Notes: a model not told the origin generated them from the sequence alone. A stretch of 64,000 nt of DNA from Ahrensia kielensis DSM 5890 (GCF_000374465.1 NZ_KB894528.1:109022-173021); one strand, 5' to 3'; counted from the first letter of the stretch, positions 16,441 to 26,510 are shown. Made by a program: numbers and translations.

Positions 16441-17614
16441 CGACAGTAACTGGCGCACATGGTTGTTATTGGGTGGGCGTGGCTCAGGCAAAACGAGGGC
16501 GGGAAGTGCGTGGGTGCATGCTATAGCAACTGGCCTATTGCGGGTCGCACCAATTGGGCCGATTGCCTTGGTTGGTGAAACATTTGCCGATATTCGTGAG
16601 GTTATGATTGAGGGGCCAGCTGGTATTTGTGCAAACGCACCTTATGAAAGGCCGCGTTATGAACCGACAAGAAGACGCCTGCTTTGGCCAAACGGTATTG
16701 TAGCAGAAGCATATTCTGCACATGACCCAGAGCGGCTGCGCGGGCCACAATTTTCTGCGGCCTGGTGTGATGAATTATGTAAATGGCCATACGCACAAGA
16801 ATGTTGGGATATGTTACAGTTTGGTTTGCGGCTTGGTGACAACCCGCGCCAATTGGTGACGACAACACCAAAACCGATACCGCTATTAAAAATGTTGATG
16901 GCAGATGATGCGACGCGTTTGACGCATATGACAACTTTTGAAAATGCATCAAATCTCGCGCCAAGTTTTCTAGCGCATGTGAACGAACGATACGGTAATA
17001 CAAGCCTCGGCAGGCAAGAACTGCAAGGCGAATTGATAGAGGCGCGTGAAGGCGCGCTATGGAACATAGAACAGTTGGAAAACTTACGGGTGAAAGCTGC
17101 GCCGCAGCTCTCGCGCATCATTGTTGCAATTGATCCGCCAGCCACATCAAAATCAACATCAGATGCTTGTGGCATTGTGGTGGCAGGTTGTGATGAGTCC
17201 GGTCATGCCTATGTGCTTGCGGATAGAACGGTGAAGGCGGCAACGCCGTCAAAATGGGCAAGCCGCGCCATTGGTGAATTTCATGCCTGGCAAGCAGATA
17301 TGTTGCTAGCGGAGGTCAATCAGGGCGGTGAAATGGTCGCAAGCGTAATCCGTGCAATTGATGCGACTGTGCCCGTTTTATCGGTACATGCTTCGCGCGG
17401 TAAATATCTGCGTGCTGAACCCGTTGCAGCCTTATACGAGCAAGGGCGCGTGCACCATGTTGGTGTTATGCCTGAGCTTGAAGACGAAATGTGCGATTTC
17501 ACGAATGAGGGGCTGTCAACACGGCGCTCGCCAGACAGGCTGGATGCGTGCGTGTGGGCGATCAATCAATTATTGATGCAACGGCCGACCAAGCCGCGCA
17601 TCCGAACTATTTAA
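16346..17614 (+). CDS. GTA large terminase (g2)
   Basis: A 422-residue DNA-packaging motor. The ATPase domain has the Walker A motif GGRGSGKT at residues 43-50 and a Walker B with D142-E143 in SAAWCDELCKW. The C-terminal RuvC-like nuclease is marked by IIVAIDPPATS, LLAEVNQGGEM and DRLDACVWAIN, whose acidic residues would bind metal. I chose the ATG at 16346 because AAGGA lies nine bases upstream; the frame itself is open from 16301 and another ATG exists at 16364 (MRSLATVKK), which resembles family N-termini. It overlaps g1. All key residues are present, so the protein looks functional although the head genes downstream are broken. Confidence 0.93.
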   Translation: MQSYLKMRSLATVKKVAASSTLNLRQSQRPPSDSNWRTWLLLGGRGSGKTRAGSAWVHAIATGLLRVAPIGPIALVGETFADIREVMIEGPAGICANAPYERPRYEPTRRRLLWPNGIVAEAYSAHDPERLRGPQFSAAWCDELCKWPYAQECWDMLQFGLRLGDNPRQLVTTTPKPIPLLKMLMADDATRLTHMTTFENASNLAPSFLAHVNERYGNTSLGRQELQGELIEAREGALWNIEQLENLRVKAAPQLSRIIVAIDPPATSKSTSDACGIVVAGCDESGHAYVLADRTVKAATPSKWASRAIGEFHAWQADMLLAEVNQGGEMVASVIRAIDATVPVLSVHASRGKYLRAEPVAALYEQGRVHHVGVMPELEDEMCDFTNEGLSTRRSPDRLDACVWAINQLLMQRPTKPRIRTI

Positions 17615-17638
17615 ATCAAACTAAAGTCAGGAACATTC

Positions 17639-18853
17639 ATGACCGAGAAAACCGGCTGGTTTTCGCGTGTTTTTGCACGCTCAAATAAGGCCAACCTAAG
17701 TGAAAAAAAGCAGGCAGGGCTTTATGGATCTTCAGGTTTTGTCGCGCTCCATAATGTGTTGGGGGCGGGGTGGACGAGCGCATCTTATGAGGCTTTGTCT
17801 CGACAAGGGTTCATGCGCAATGCTGTTGTTCATCGCTGTGTGCGAATGATTTCAGAAGCTGCAGGTTCTGTGCCTTGGTTGGCCTATGAGGGTGAACAGG
17901 AGTTGGAAAATGACAAGCTGATTAGCTTAATTGAACAGCCTAATCCATTCCAATCGCGTGGTGATTTTATTGAAGCGCTATGCGGCCATCTGCTTTTGTC
18001 CGGCAATGCATATGTTGAACGGGTAGGCCATGATGACGCCCCGTTCGGGAATGTTTTTGCACTACGCCCAGACTATGTAAGCTGCGCGCTCGATGAGTAT
18101 GGCTGGCCAGAGGCTTATATATACCAGACGGGTAACAAAAAGCGGCATATCAATATCGAAAGCGTGAATGAGCCGCCGCCATTGCTGCATTTGAAACTGT
18201 TCAATCCTCTTGATGATGTGAACGGCTTTGCGCCCTTGCAGGCAGGGTTGATGGCACTGGATACGCATAATGCGGCCGCCGAATGGAACAAAGCGCTGCT
18301 TGATAATGCGGCACGGCCTTCTGGCGCGCTGGTTTATGCACCGGGCGATGGCAGCAATCTTACGCCTGAACAATATGAGCAATTAAAAAAGGAACTGGAA
18401 GACGGATATTCTGGTCCCAATAATGCTGGAAAACCCCTGTTGCTGGAAGGTGGATTAGACTGGAAAGCAATGGGCCTGTCGCCCAAGGATATGGACTTTA
18501 TTGAAGCTAAAAACGCAGCGAGCCGTGATATTGCGCTGGCATTTGGTGTGCCGCCTATGCTGCTGGGCATACCAGGCGATAATGCCTATGCGAACTACCA
18601 AGAAGCGCACCGTGCATTCTTCCGCCTTACGGTTTTACCGCTGCTTCAGCGCATAAAAGGCGCGATGAGCGCTTGGATGCAGCAATCACGCTCATCTGAG
18701 TTTCATCTTGAGCTTGATCTTGATCAAGTTGAAAGCCTGCGGCCGGAACGCGATGCATTGTGGACGCGCCTAGAGGCCGCATCATTCTTAAGTGACGATG
18801 AGAAACGTATGGCCGTTGGCTACTCTCCCATGGGGCAGGAGGCAATTAAATGA
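17639..18853 (+). CDS. GTA portal protein (g3, HK97 type)
   Basis: A 404-residue HK97-family portal protein that would form the dodecameric gate for DNA entry at one head vertex. Typical features are NAVVHRCVRMISEAAGSVPW near residue 61, LLLSGNAYVERVG near 120, and FGVPPMLLGIPGDNAYANYQ near 302-320. Length fits the family. It starts at an ATG after a CAGGAAC ribosome sequence and ends with a four-base overlap with g3.5. Confidence 0.93.
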   Translation: MTEKTGWFSRVFARSNKANLSEKKQAGLYGSSGFVALHNVLGAGWTSASYEALSRQGFMRNAVVHRCVRMISEAAGSVPWLAYEGEQELENDKLISLIEQPNPFQSRGDFIEALCGHLLLSGNAYVERVGHDDAPFGNVFALRPDYVSCALDEYGWPEAYIYQTGNKKRHINIESVNEPPPLLHLKLFNPLDDVNGFAPLQAGLMALDTHNAAAEWNKALLDNAARPSGALVYAPGDGSNLTPEQYEQLKKELEDGYSGPNNAGKPLLLEGGLDWKAMGLSPKDMDFIEAKNAASRDIALAFGVPPMLLGIPGDNAYANYQEAHRAFFRLTVLPLLQRIKGAMSAWMQQSRSSEFHLELDLDQVESLRPERDALWTRLEAASFLSDDEKRMAVGYSPMGQEAIK

Positions 18854-19209
18854 AACAATATATTCCCGATATCTCACCTTTTGAAACTCTATGGATCGCA
18901 AAGCTTCTAGGCGCGCTGGCAGGTTCGGCAATTTCTTTGGCCTATGTTCTGCCCGCAGGCAAACGCGAAGCGGCGATCCGTTTTTTGACTGGGCTGACAG
19001 CAGGTCTGGTTTTTGGCTTTCCCACAGGACTTTGGATTGCCGATAGCTTTTCTTTTGGCGGTCGGCTTAACGATTTTGAGATTGCGTTGATGGGGGCTGC
19101 GTTTTCAAGCCTAGCGATTTGGACAGCTCTTGGGTTTGCACTGCGTTTTGTTGATCGACGTTCCTCGCAACTTCAATCCACCCAGGAAGATAAGGGGCGC
19201 GATATTTAA
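18850..19209 (+). CDS. GTA g3.5-like membrane protein (possibly DUF6107)
   Basis: A 119-residue protein with three hydrophobic segments (about 17-35, 45-65 and 78-98) and a short charged tail. Position between portal and protease corresponds to g3.5; the sequence WIAKLLGALAGSAISLAYVL recalls the DUF6107 family of rhizobial GTA clusters, from memory. It overlaps both neighbours (ATGA at the start, TAATG at the end). Function is unknown. Confidence 0.75.
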   Translation: MKQYIPDISPFETLWIAKLLGALAGSAISLAYVLPAGKREAAIRFLTGLTAGLVFGFPTGLWIADSFSFGGRLNDFEIALMGAAFSSLAIWTALGFALRFVDRRSSQLQSTQEDKGRDI

Positions 19210-19913
19210 TGCACAACCATAAATTGACCAAAGCGCTTACGCCGAAGATTGAACATAAATTCGCAGACCAGCAGCTAGCAGCCGTTGAAGCCGATGGAAC
19301 ATTCAGCGGTTATGCAAGCCTGTTTGATATTGAGGATCTCGGCAATGAGGTGATTGCAAAAGGCGCGTTCACCAAGTCGCTACAATCCAAAAAGATATCG
19401 GATATTAAGCTGCTGTTCCAACACAATCCCGATGAACCGATTGGGCATTGGGTTGCTATGCGTGAAGACGCAAATGGCCTTTTCGTAAAAGGTCAACTGA
19501 ATTTGAAAGTTGCGCGCGCGAAAGAGGTGCATGCACTGATGAGGGAGGGCGCTATTGATGGCCTTTCCATTGGTTTCAAAACGGTGCGTGCACGCCGCGA
19601 AAAAGCAGGGAAAGTAAGGCGCATTTTAGAGGCAGATCTTTGGGAAGTGTCTATCGTGACATTTCCGATGTTGCCACAAGCGCGTATATCTCAGGTTAAA
19701 GCGCAGGGAAATTTACCCACTATGCGCACATTCGAACGATGGCTCGTGCGGGATGCAGGGCTTTCACGCAGTCAAGCCAAGACAATTATCACCAAAGGCT
19801 TTTCTGCATTGGCAAGCGCGCGGGATGCCGCTGGTTTTACGCAAAAACATAATGAAACAAGCACGGCTTTGCTGGCAGGCAAAATTCGCCTTGCAGCCAG
19901 CCGGTTTAAATAA
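19209..19913 (+). CDS. GTA prohead protease (g4)
   Basis: A 234-residue HK97-type prohead serine protease. The predicted catalytic residues are H72 in LLFQHNPDEPIGHW and S120 in IDGLSIGFKT, with acidic E146 in LWEVSIVTFP. The enzyme would cleave the capsid N-terminal scaffold during head maturation. The C-terminal 70 residues form an extra domain also present in GTA homologues. Its ATG overlaps the g3.5 stop. The protein appears intact although its substrate, the capsid, is truncated just downstream. Confidence 0.92.
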   Translation: MHNHKLTKALTPKIEHKFADQQLAAVEADGTFSGYASLFDIEDLGNEVIAKGAFTKSLQSKKISDIKLLFQHNPDEPIGHWVAMREDANGLFVKGQLNLKVARAKEVHALMREGAIDGLSIGFKTVRARREKAGKVRRILEADLWEVSIVTFPMLPQARISQVKAQGNLPTMRTFERWLVRDAGLSRSQAKTIITKGFSALASARDAAGFTQKHNETSTALLAGKIRLAASRFK

Positions 19914-19926
19914 TTTAGGAAAAAGC

Positions 19927-20958
19927 ATGACTTTTAAAAATAAACACTCTGGTGCAATCGCACCGGAACGAAAAAACACGTCCATTGCACCCGTCGCAAG
20001 TGGTCAGGCTCAAGAAGTGGCTGAAGCATTTGACGATTTCATGGGGGCATTTGATGCCTTCAAACAAGCCAATGATGAACGCCTTCGACAGCTTGAGACG
20101 CAGCTTGGAGAAGATGTCGTAACGGTGGATAAGGTGGACCGAATTAACAATGCGGTTGATGAACAAAAACGTGTATTGGAGCGATTGATCGCGAAAGCAT
20201 CGCGCCCAAATCTCGGTGGTAGCCACAGCCTCAGTTTAGGCAATGGTGAACATAAGTCAGCTTTTGAGCGATACGTGCGAAGTGGTGATGAACGTGCTTT
20301 GCGTAACCTTGAAGGCAAGGCGATGAGTTACGGCTCTGGCCCTGACGATGGTTTCTTGGTGCCAGCTGAAACCGAAACTGCAATCGGCTCACGGCTAAAG
20401 CAGATTTCACCAATTCGTTCTCTTGCGAGCGTGCGTCAGGTATCGGGCGCTGTGTTAAAGAAGCCGTTTGCTATTTCCGGCCCCGTCGTTGGATGGGTAG
20501 GAGAAACCGATGCGCGGCCAGAAACATCGCCTAGTCAACTGGCTGAACTTCAGTTCCCCACAATGGAACTCTATGCCATGCCCGCTGCAACATCTTCATT
20601 GCTTGAAGATAGCGCCGTTAATATTGATCAATGGATTGCCGCAGAAGTTGAATCAGCTTTTGCAGAACAAGAAGGTGCCGCATTTATCAATGGCGATGGT
20701 GTGAATAAGCCGCGCGGTTTTCTTGACTATACCGCGGTCGATGAAACGGCTTGGGAATGGGGTAAGCTTGGCTATGTGGCAACGGGTGTTGCCGGTGATC
20801 TGCCTGCGACTGATCCTTCTGATGTTTTGGTTGATACAGTCTATGCATTGAAAGCTGGGTATCGCCAAAATGCGAATTGGGTCATGAACAGACGCATGCA
20901 GGCAACAATCAAGCTGTCAGTGCAATTGATGTTCAAATCGGTGTTGGTGATGGCGTAA
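19927..20958 (+). pseudogene. GTA major capsid protein g5, 3'-truncated by deletion
   Basis: The frame starts at ATG 19927 behind TAGGAAAAAGC and encodes a clear HK97-type GTA capsid: a helical N-terminal scaffold (about 1-100), then SYGSGPDDGFLVPAETE, the WVGETDARPETSPSQLAEL loop and FINGDGVNKPRGFLDY. Homology is good to NWVMNRRMQATIK (ending at 20913). From there the frame runs 14 codons into unrelated sequence and stops. GTA capsids continue for roughly 75 more residues, containing the last P-domain strands and the A-domain end. The DNA after 20913 encodes, in another frame, the C-terminal part of g12. A fold lacking this region should not assemble into heads. Alternative upstream frame extension to 19753 is within g4 and not real. 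Confidence 0.88.
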
Positions 20959-21245
20959 CGAACGCCATGAATCTAATTCTTCAAAATGGCCGCCAAGTTA
21001 CTCATCCCATTGAGGAATCTTTGCGCATTGCGATTGATGGCGAGGAAGTTTTTTCTGGTTTTACATTTGATCAAGTAACGAGAAAGCTTGTGTTTGACGC
21101 AGCTCCTCCCGTCGCTGCGATAATCTCTGCTGGCTTTGAATTTGATGTTCCGGTGCGGTTTGAAAACGAGCAACTGATTGCAACACGTACCGTCAATAAC
21201 GCTGGTGAAGTATCCGATATTACGCTTTTGGAGTTACGCTTTTGA
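20913..21245 (+). pseudogene. GTA g12 (DUF2460) remnant, C-terminal part only
   Basis: About 110 codons matching the C-terminal part of GTA g12, a distal tail protein of the DUF2460/TIGR02217 family: DVQIGVGDGVTNAM, SLRIAIDGEEV, then IISAGFEFDVPVRFENEQL, with the typical ending EVSDITLLELRF. The open frame extends back to 20877, but codons before 20913 are capsid DNA read out of frame. The N-terminal two thirds of g12 is missing, no ribosome binding site is apparent, and the g12 stop is still coupled to g13 (overlap at 21242). Confidence 0.85.
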
Positions 21246-22138
21246 TTGAAATTAGCGAACCACTTAAAGAACATTTGCGAGGTCAAGTAACAACGGTTTG
21301 TTATGCTTGGATAATTCTTCGCTCTGACGGGGTAAAACTCGGTTTCACAGATCATGATAAAACATTGATTGTTGACGGCGTTAGCTGTGAACCAGAAACG
21401 GGTTTAAATGCCAGTGCAATGGATAGCGCTTTGGGGCTTTCTGGTGAAACAAGCGAAGTCGCAGGTGCACTGAAATCAGATCGCATTTCAGAAGTTGATA
21501 TAGCGGCTCGCGTCTATGATGATGCCTCGGTCTCACAGTGGCTTGTCAATTGGGCCGCACCAGAGCAGCAGTCGCTTATTCGTAAATATTACATAGGCGA
21601 AATCACGCGAGAAGATAATTATTTTAAGGCTGAGTTACGTAGCCAAGCAGTAAACCTTGATCAACAGTCAGGTCGCTATTTTATAAAGCGCTGTGATGCA
21701 GACCTTGGGGATCAACGCTGCGGTGTTGATGTATCGTCGCAAAATTATAAAGCGCAAGGCACAGTGCTTAATGACGCCTCCAATAGCGTCACGTCATTTC
21801 TATCAGGTGCATTTGGACTGTTTGCCGATGGATGGTTTTCTGGCGGCAGCCTTGTGTGGAAAAATGGTTCAATGGCAGGGCAGCATTATACCGTGGCTAG
21901 CGCTGAGCGCCATGGTAGCGCTGTTAGAATTAGTGTTGTTGAAGCTATGCAATTTGCGCCTGTAACAGGGACAGATTTTGAAATCATTGCAGGGTGCGAT
22001 AAGCGCTTTGAAACCTGCAAAGCAAAGTTTTCAAATTCAGTAAATTTTCGCGGTTTCCCGCATATGCCCGGCAATGAAAATGCACTGAACTATCTTGATG
22101 TTGAAACACGTTTAGATGGAGGGCCGATTGTCCCATAA
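21242..22138 (+). CDS. GTA g13 (DUF2163 tail protein)
   Basis: A 298-residue protein of the DUF2163 / phage BR0599 type, g13 in the GTA series, a megatron-adjacent distal tail component. Typical parts are LGFTDHDKTLIVDG (about 34-47), the YIGEITREDNYFKAELRS region and the cysteine-rich CDADLGDQRCGVDV near 155, plus GCDKRFETCKAKF near the end; conserved cysteines suggest a metal or disulfide site (in R. capsulatus GTA an iron-sulfur or disulfide role has been discussed). It starts at a TTG overlapping the g12 stop. The frame is intact. Confidence 0.88.
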   Translation: MIEISEPLKEHLRGQVTTVCYAWIILRSDGVKLGFTDHDKTLIVDGVSCEPETGLNASAMDSALGLSGETSEVAGALKSDRISEVDIAARVYDDASVSQWLVNWAAPEQQSLIRKYYIGEITREDNYFKAELRSQAVNLDQQSGRYFIKRCDADLGDQRCGVDVSSQNYKAQGTVLNDASNSVTSFLSGAFGLFADGWFSGGSLVWKNGSMAGQHYTVASAERHGSAVRISVVEAMQFAPVTGTDFEIIAGCDKRFETCKAKFSNSVNFRGFPHMPGNENALNYLDVETRLDGGPIVP

Positions 22139-22577
22139 CCCGCTTGGCATGTCCGTTTTTCAGGCGGCAAAAAGTTGGATCGGCACACCATATAGGCATC
22201 AGATGAGCCGCAAACATGTCGGGTGCGATTGCTTGGGTTTGCTATTGGGTGTCTGGCGCGAGCTTGGCGGCATGCCCATAAGTTTCGAGCATAGTTACAG
22301 CCGTGATTGGGCGGAATGTGCATCTGAAGATTTGCTTATGGCTGCGGCGAGTAAATACCTAATACCAGCTACAGCCAACAAACTCTCTATTGGGGACGTT
22401 TTATTGTTCCGGTGGAGCAGTTTTACAGTCTCCAAACATATCGCAATTTATGCAGGCGATGGACAAATTATCCATGCCTATGAGCGTCATGCCGTTTGTA
22501 AAGCATCGCTCGTGCCGCAATGGCGTCGCCGTATATCCGGCACCTTTCAATTTCCTGATCGTTTAAATCTGGAGTAA
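22128..22577 (+). CDS. GTA g14 NlpC/P60 cell-wall peptidase
   Basis: A 149-residue NlpC/P60 cysteine peptidase that in GTA tails cuts peptidoglycan peptides during DNA delivery. Catalytic residues are C35 in GCDCLGLL, H104 in KHIAIYAG and a third polar residue near H116. I favour the TTG at 22128, four bases after GGAGGG; an ATG at 22116 contains that ribosome site and an ATG at 22149 is also possible. The N-terminus overlaps the g13 stop. All catalytic residues are present. Confidence 0.88.
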   Translation: MSHNPLGMSVFQAAKSWIGTPYRHQMSRKHVGCDCLGLLLGVWRELGGMPISFEHSYSRDWAECASEDLLMAAASKYLIPATANKLSIGDVLLFRWSSFTVSKHIAIYAGDGQIIHAYERHAVCKASLVPQWRRRISGTFQFPDRLNLE

Positions 22578-22580
22578 TCA

Positions 22581-25500
22581 ATGGCCACCTTATTATTGCG
22601 TGCCGCAGGCACTGTCGTTGGCAGTGTTTTCGGCCCTGTTGGCGCGGCTATTGGTTCTGCGCTTGGCGCTGTCGCAGGCAACATTATTGATCAATCGATA
22701 ATCAATTCCACCCGTACAATCGAAGGAGCACGCCTTTCCGGTGGAAGGCCAATGTCTGCCGAAGACGGTACGCCCATGAGTAGGGTTTATGGCTATGCGC
22801 GCGTGACAACAACTGTCATCTGGGCGACGCGGCTTGAAGAAAAGAAAACCACAAAACGTCAGGGCGGCAAAGGCTCTGTTACCGATGGTCCCAAAATGAC
22901 AACATATTCATATTTTGCCAGTGCGGCGTTTGGAATATGTGAAGGCAAAATTGCTGGCATAAAACGAATTTGGGCAGACGGAAAAGAAATTGATGTCCGT
23001 GACATAGAATACCGCTTTTATGACGGTAGTGAAGCGCAATTGCCTGATGCCTTGATTGAGGCAAAGCAAGGCTTTGGAAATGCGCCAGCTTTTAGGGGAA
23101 CCGCCTATATCGTAATTGAGCGCATGCCGCTTGAGCGCTACGGCCACCGTTTGCCTCAAATTCAAGTCGAGGTAATGCGTCCTATTGGCCAGCTTGAAAA
23201 AGATGTGCATGCCGTCAGCATCATTCCAGGGGCCACTGAACATGGTCTTGATCCGGCGCCCGTATTGGCGCGCATTGATCAGCTAGAAACACTAGAGCTC
23301 AATCGTCATGTTCTTCACGCTGATACAGACTGGCAAGCGTCGATTGATGAGCTGCAAGCTGTATGTCCAAACCTGAAACATGTATCGCTTGTGTTGGCTT
23401 GGTATGCGGATGATCTAAGAGCGGGCCACGCTCAAATCCGCCCCGGAATTGTAACCCGAAACTCGTTGGAAGAAACGAAGCCTTGGCAGGTGAGCGGGGT
23501 CACACGTCAATTCGCCGATGCTCATGAGATATCGCAGGAAAATGAGCGCTCTTCATTCGGTGGAACACCAAATGATGCCAGTGTCATTGCTGCAATTGTA
23601 GACCTGAAATCTCGCGGTCTTCGCGTCACCCTTAATCCGTTTATTCTGGTAGATGTTCCGTCAGACAATACGCTGCCAGACCCATATTCGGGTGGCAGTC
23701 AGCCGCCTTATCCTTGGCGCGGACGTATAACACCTCATCCAGCGGTTGGACAAAGTGGCAGTGTGGATGGGTCGGCTACCGCTAAAGCGCAAATCAACAA
23801 TTTTGTTGGATCAGCACAAGCAAATGACTTCTATACATCTAATGGGGTGATCTTCAATAATTCCAATGATTTTGGTTATCGCCGCATGATCTTGCATTAC
23901 GCCAAACTCGCAGAATTAGCGGGTGGCGTGGACACAATTATCATTGGCAGTGAAATGCACGCGCTATCAACTGCGCGCGGTGCTGCCAATACATTCCCCT
24001 TTGTTGAAGCGCTGATTGATTTAGCCAATGATGCAGCACAAATTGTGTCGCCGAATACAAAGCTGATCTATGGCGCAGATTGGTCTGAGTATTTTGGATA
24101 TCATCCTCAAGATGGATCAGGCGATGTGTTTTTCCATCTTGATCCATTGTGGGCGTCTCCCAATATCGCGGCCATCGGCATTGATAATTATATGCCGCTC
24201 ACGGATTGGCGCGCATCGGATGGGGAGGTCGGTCATAGCAACTCAGATGGCATGCGGTGGAGTTCTGACACCGACGCGATGACGCAAGCGATTACTGCTG
24301 GAGAAGGCTTTGATTGGTATTATGCCAATTACACAGACCGTGAATTGCGTGTTCGTACACCGATCACCGATGGCGCATACGGTAAACCATGGACATACCG
24401 ATATAAGGATTTGAAATCATGGTGGAGTAACCAGCATTTCGAACGTATTGGCGGCGTCGAAAAGGCTTCGCCAACAAGCTGGGTACCAGAATCAAAACCA
24501 ATATTCATGATGGAGATAGGTTGTTCTGCAATTCATTGCGGCGCAAACCAACCCAATGCTTTCATTGATAAGAATTCGAGTGAAACCAAGTTACCTTATT
24601 TTTCAAACGGTAGCCGTGAGGATGATGTTCAACGTGCTTTTTTAAGTGCGCACCATAATCATTGGACGTCAGGTGTTGCCGCTAATCCGCTATCAACTTT
24701 AACAAACAAGCTGATGGTTGATCCTGAAAGGCTGTATGTCTGGACATGGGATGCAAGACCGCTGCCGGCATTCCCGCTGAATGTTAATGTGTGGGGAGAC
24801 GGCGAAAATTGGTTACGTGGCCACTGGATGAATGGCCGGTTTGGAACTGCCGTTGCTGCTGAGCTTATTACAGCTATTTTCAATGATCATGGTTTGCCAC
24901 ACCCCAAAACTGACACTTTAAATGGCTCGATTACAGGTATGGTTTTATCAACGCCTGCAAGTGTGCGTGCAACGATAGAGCCGTTGCTTAAATTGTTTGG
25001 CGGCATCGCGAGTGATGCAGATGACCTATGTTTTTCAAGCATTGATGCTTATCAGACGCATATTCTTGACAGCGAAGCAATTGTTCTTGATGGCAACGAG
25101 CCAATTATCGAGCGAACATTATCTCAGGTCAGTGAACTGCCAAACGAGGTGCAGATTGGGTTTCGGGACCAACTCCAAGATTATCAGGCGCGAACAAGCT
25201 ATTCTAGGCGAAGAGAACATACAGCAGACCGCCAAGTCGTTTTAGATGTTCCAGCGATCTTGGATGCAAATGAAGCGCGTAAATTTGCTGATCGAATTTT
25301 GTCAAACGCTTGGTCAGGCCGTGAAACAATCAAATTTGGTTTGCCTTTATCAAATTGCGCATTGAGTACGGGGGATGTGATCGCATTTGATGATGCTCCT
25401 GATCAGCATTTCATAATTGAGCAAATCACCCTCAGTGATTTTATGGCCATAGAAGCGCGCTCAATCTCAAAACCAAGGCAAGTTCCAGTTTTGCCAACAT

Positions 25501-26486
25501 TGCCCGGTGGCCAAGAGACTGCAGCATTTTATGGTGCATTTGGCGGCCCACCTGAATTGGCCGTGCTTGATTTGCCGTTGATAAGTGGGACGTCTGAAAA
25601 TGAGCAGTTGCGTGTCGCATCTTTAAGCTCGCCAGAACGTGCTCAAAATATTTTCGCAAGCGCAACGACGCAAGGGTTCGATTTGCGCGGTGTTATTGAA
25701 CAGAACGCAACGATTGGAACATTGGCTACACCTCTTATACCTGCCGCTTCAGGCAGGTTTGATTATGCCAATACAATCGATGTCGATTTGAGAAGCGGAG
25801 AATTGGAAAGCATTGATATGCTGTCACTATTCGCTGGTCGAAACCTTGCTGCAGTTGAGGTCGCGAATGGATACTGGGAGGTTTTGCAGTTTTCCAATGC
25901 TGAGGAAATCAGCACCGATACTTGGCGACTATCTGCACTTTTGCGCGGGCAAGGGGGGACAGAAGACCTCTCATCATACGGTGCGAGCATCGGTGCAAAA
26001 TTCATCCTTCTCAATGATGCAGTTACGCCATTAGGGCTAAGGGATGCAGAGATTGGTAGTGTTCTGAATTTCCGCATTGGTGAAGCCGGTAAAGATTTTT
26101 CTGACCGTTATTACACTACATTTACCGCAGAAGGCGGTCTACGTGCTCTAAAGCCACTATCTCCCGTTCATATTCATGCAAGCCGCTCAGAAGACAATAA
26201 TGTTCTGATTAAATGGTTCCGCCGTGGCCGCACCAATGCTGACAGTTGGCTTGGCTTGGATATACCGTTTGGCGAAGCGTTTGAGCGTTACAAAATCGAT
26301 ATTTTGGATAGTGCTCAGGTCACCCTCGGCAGCTTTGAAACCAGCCAGCCGGATTTTCTTCTTGCAGCCACCATGGCGAACGACATGTTCGGTGAACAAC
26401 CAACATCGCTGTCGGTGCGTATCGCACAACTTAGCCAAAGAGTGGGGGAGGGTATCCCTGCATTTGTTCATATCGAGATCACTTAA
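22581..26486 (+). CDS. GTA g15 multidomain baseplate / host-interaction protein
   Basis: A 1301-residue protein, the largest GTA gene. It starts with a glycine/alanine-rich hydrophobic stretch (LRAAGTVVGSVFGPVGAAIG), then a tail-protein region, a GTA TIM-barrel-like domain (about residues 400-760; for example LIYGADWSEYFGYHP and FMMEIGCSAIHCGANQPN), and phage tail/fibronectin-like domains toward the C-terminus (for example TWRLSALLRGQGGTEDL). It forms the central hub of the tail tip. Length fits the family and there is no frameshift. The start lies four bases after g14 with CTGGAG upstream. Confidence 0.93.
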   Translation: MATLLLRAAGTVVGSVFGPVGAAIGSALGAVAGNIIDQSIINSTRTIEGARLSGGRPMSAEDGTPMSRVYGYARVTTTVIWATRLEEKKTTKRQGGKGSVTDGPKMTTYSYFASAAFGICEGKIAGIKRIWADGKEIDVRDIEYRFYDGSEAQLPDALIEAKQGFGNAPAFRGTAYIVIERMPLERYGHRLPQIQVEVMRPIGQLEKDVHAVSIIPGATEHGLDPAPVLARIDQLETLELNRHVLHADTDWQASIDELQAVCPNLKHVSLVLAWYADDLRAGHAQIRPGIVTRNSLEETKPWQVSGVTRQFADAHEISQENERSSFGGTPNDASVIAAIVDLKSRGLRVTLNPFILVDVPSDNTLPDPYSGGSQPPYPWRGRITPHPAVGQSGSVDGSATAKAQINNFVGSAQANDFYTSNGVIFNNSNDFGYRRMILHYAKLAELAGGVDTIIIGSEMHALSTARGAANTFPFVEALIDLANDAAQIVSPNTKLIYGADWSEYFGYHPQDGSGDVFFHLDPLWASPNIAAIGIDNYMPLTDWRASDGEVGHSNSDGMRWSSDTDAMTQAITAGEGFDWYYANYTDRELRVRTPITDGAYGKPWTYRYKDLKSWWSNQHFERIGGVEKASPTSWVPESKPIFMMEIGCSAIHCGANQPNAFIDKNSSETKLPYFSNGSREDDVQRAFLSAHHNHWTSGVAANPLSTLTNKLMVDPERLYVWTWDARPLPAFPLNVNVWGDGENWLRGHWMNGRFGTAVAAELITAIFNDHGLPHPKTDTLNGSITGMVLSTPASVRATIEPLLKLFGGIASDADDLCFSSIDAYQTHILDSEAIVLDGNEPIIERTLSQVSELPNEVQIGFRDQLQDYQARTSYSRRREHTADRQVVLDVPAILDANEARKFADRILSNAWSGRETIKFGLPLSNCALSTGDVIAFDDAPDQHFIIEQITLSDFMAIEARSISKPRQVPVLPTLPGGQETAAFYGAFGGPPELAVLDLPLISGTSENEQLRVASLSSPERAQNIFASATTQGFDLRGVIEQNATIGTLATPLIPAASGRFDYANTIDVDLRSGELESIDMLSLFAGRNLAAVEVANGYWEVLQFSNAEEISTDTWRLSALLRGQGGTEDLSSYGASIGAKFILLNDAVTPLGLRDAEIGSVLNFRIGEAGKDFSDRYYTTFTAEGGLRALKPLSPVHIHASRSEDNNVLIKWFRRGRTNADSWLGLDIPFGEAFERYKIDILDSAQVTLGSFETSQPDFLLAATMANDMFGEQPTSLSVRIAQLSQRVGEGIPAFVHIEIT

Positions 26487-26510
26487 ACCATCAAACCGAA
26501 AGGAATAAAC

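Noticed and set aside
19753..19926. N-terminal extension of the GTA capsid into g4
   Set aside because: The residues are the g4 region read in another frame; ATG 19927 has a ribosome site and a family-like N-terminus.
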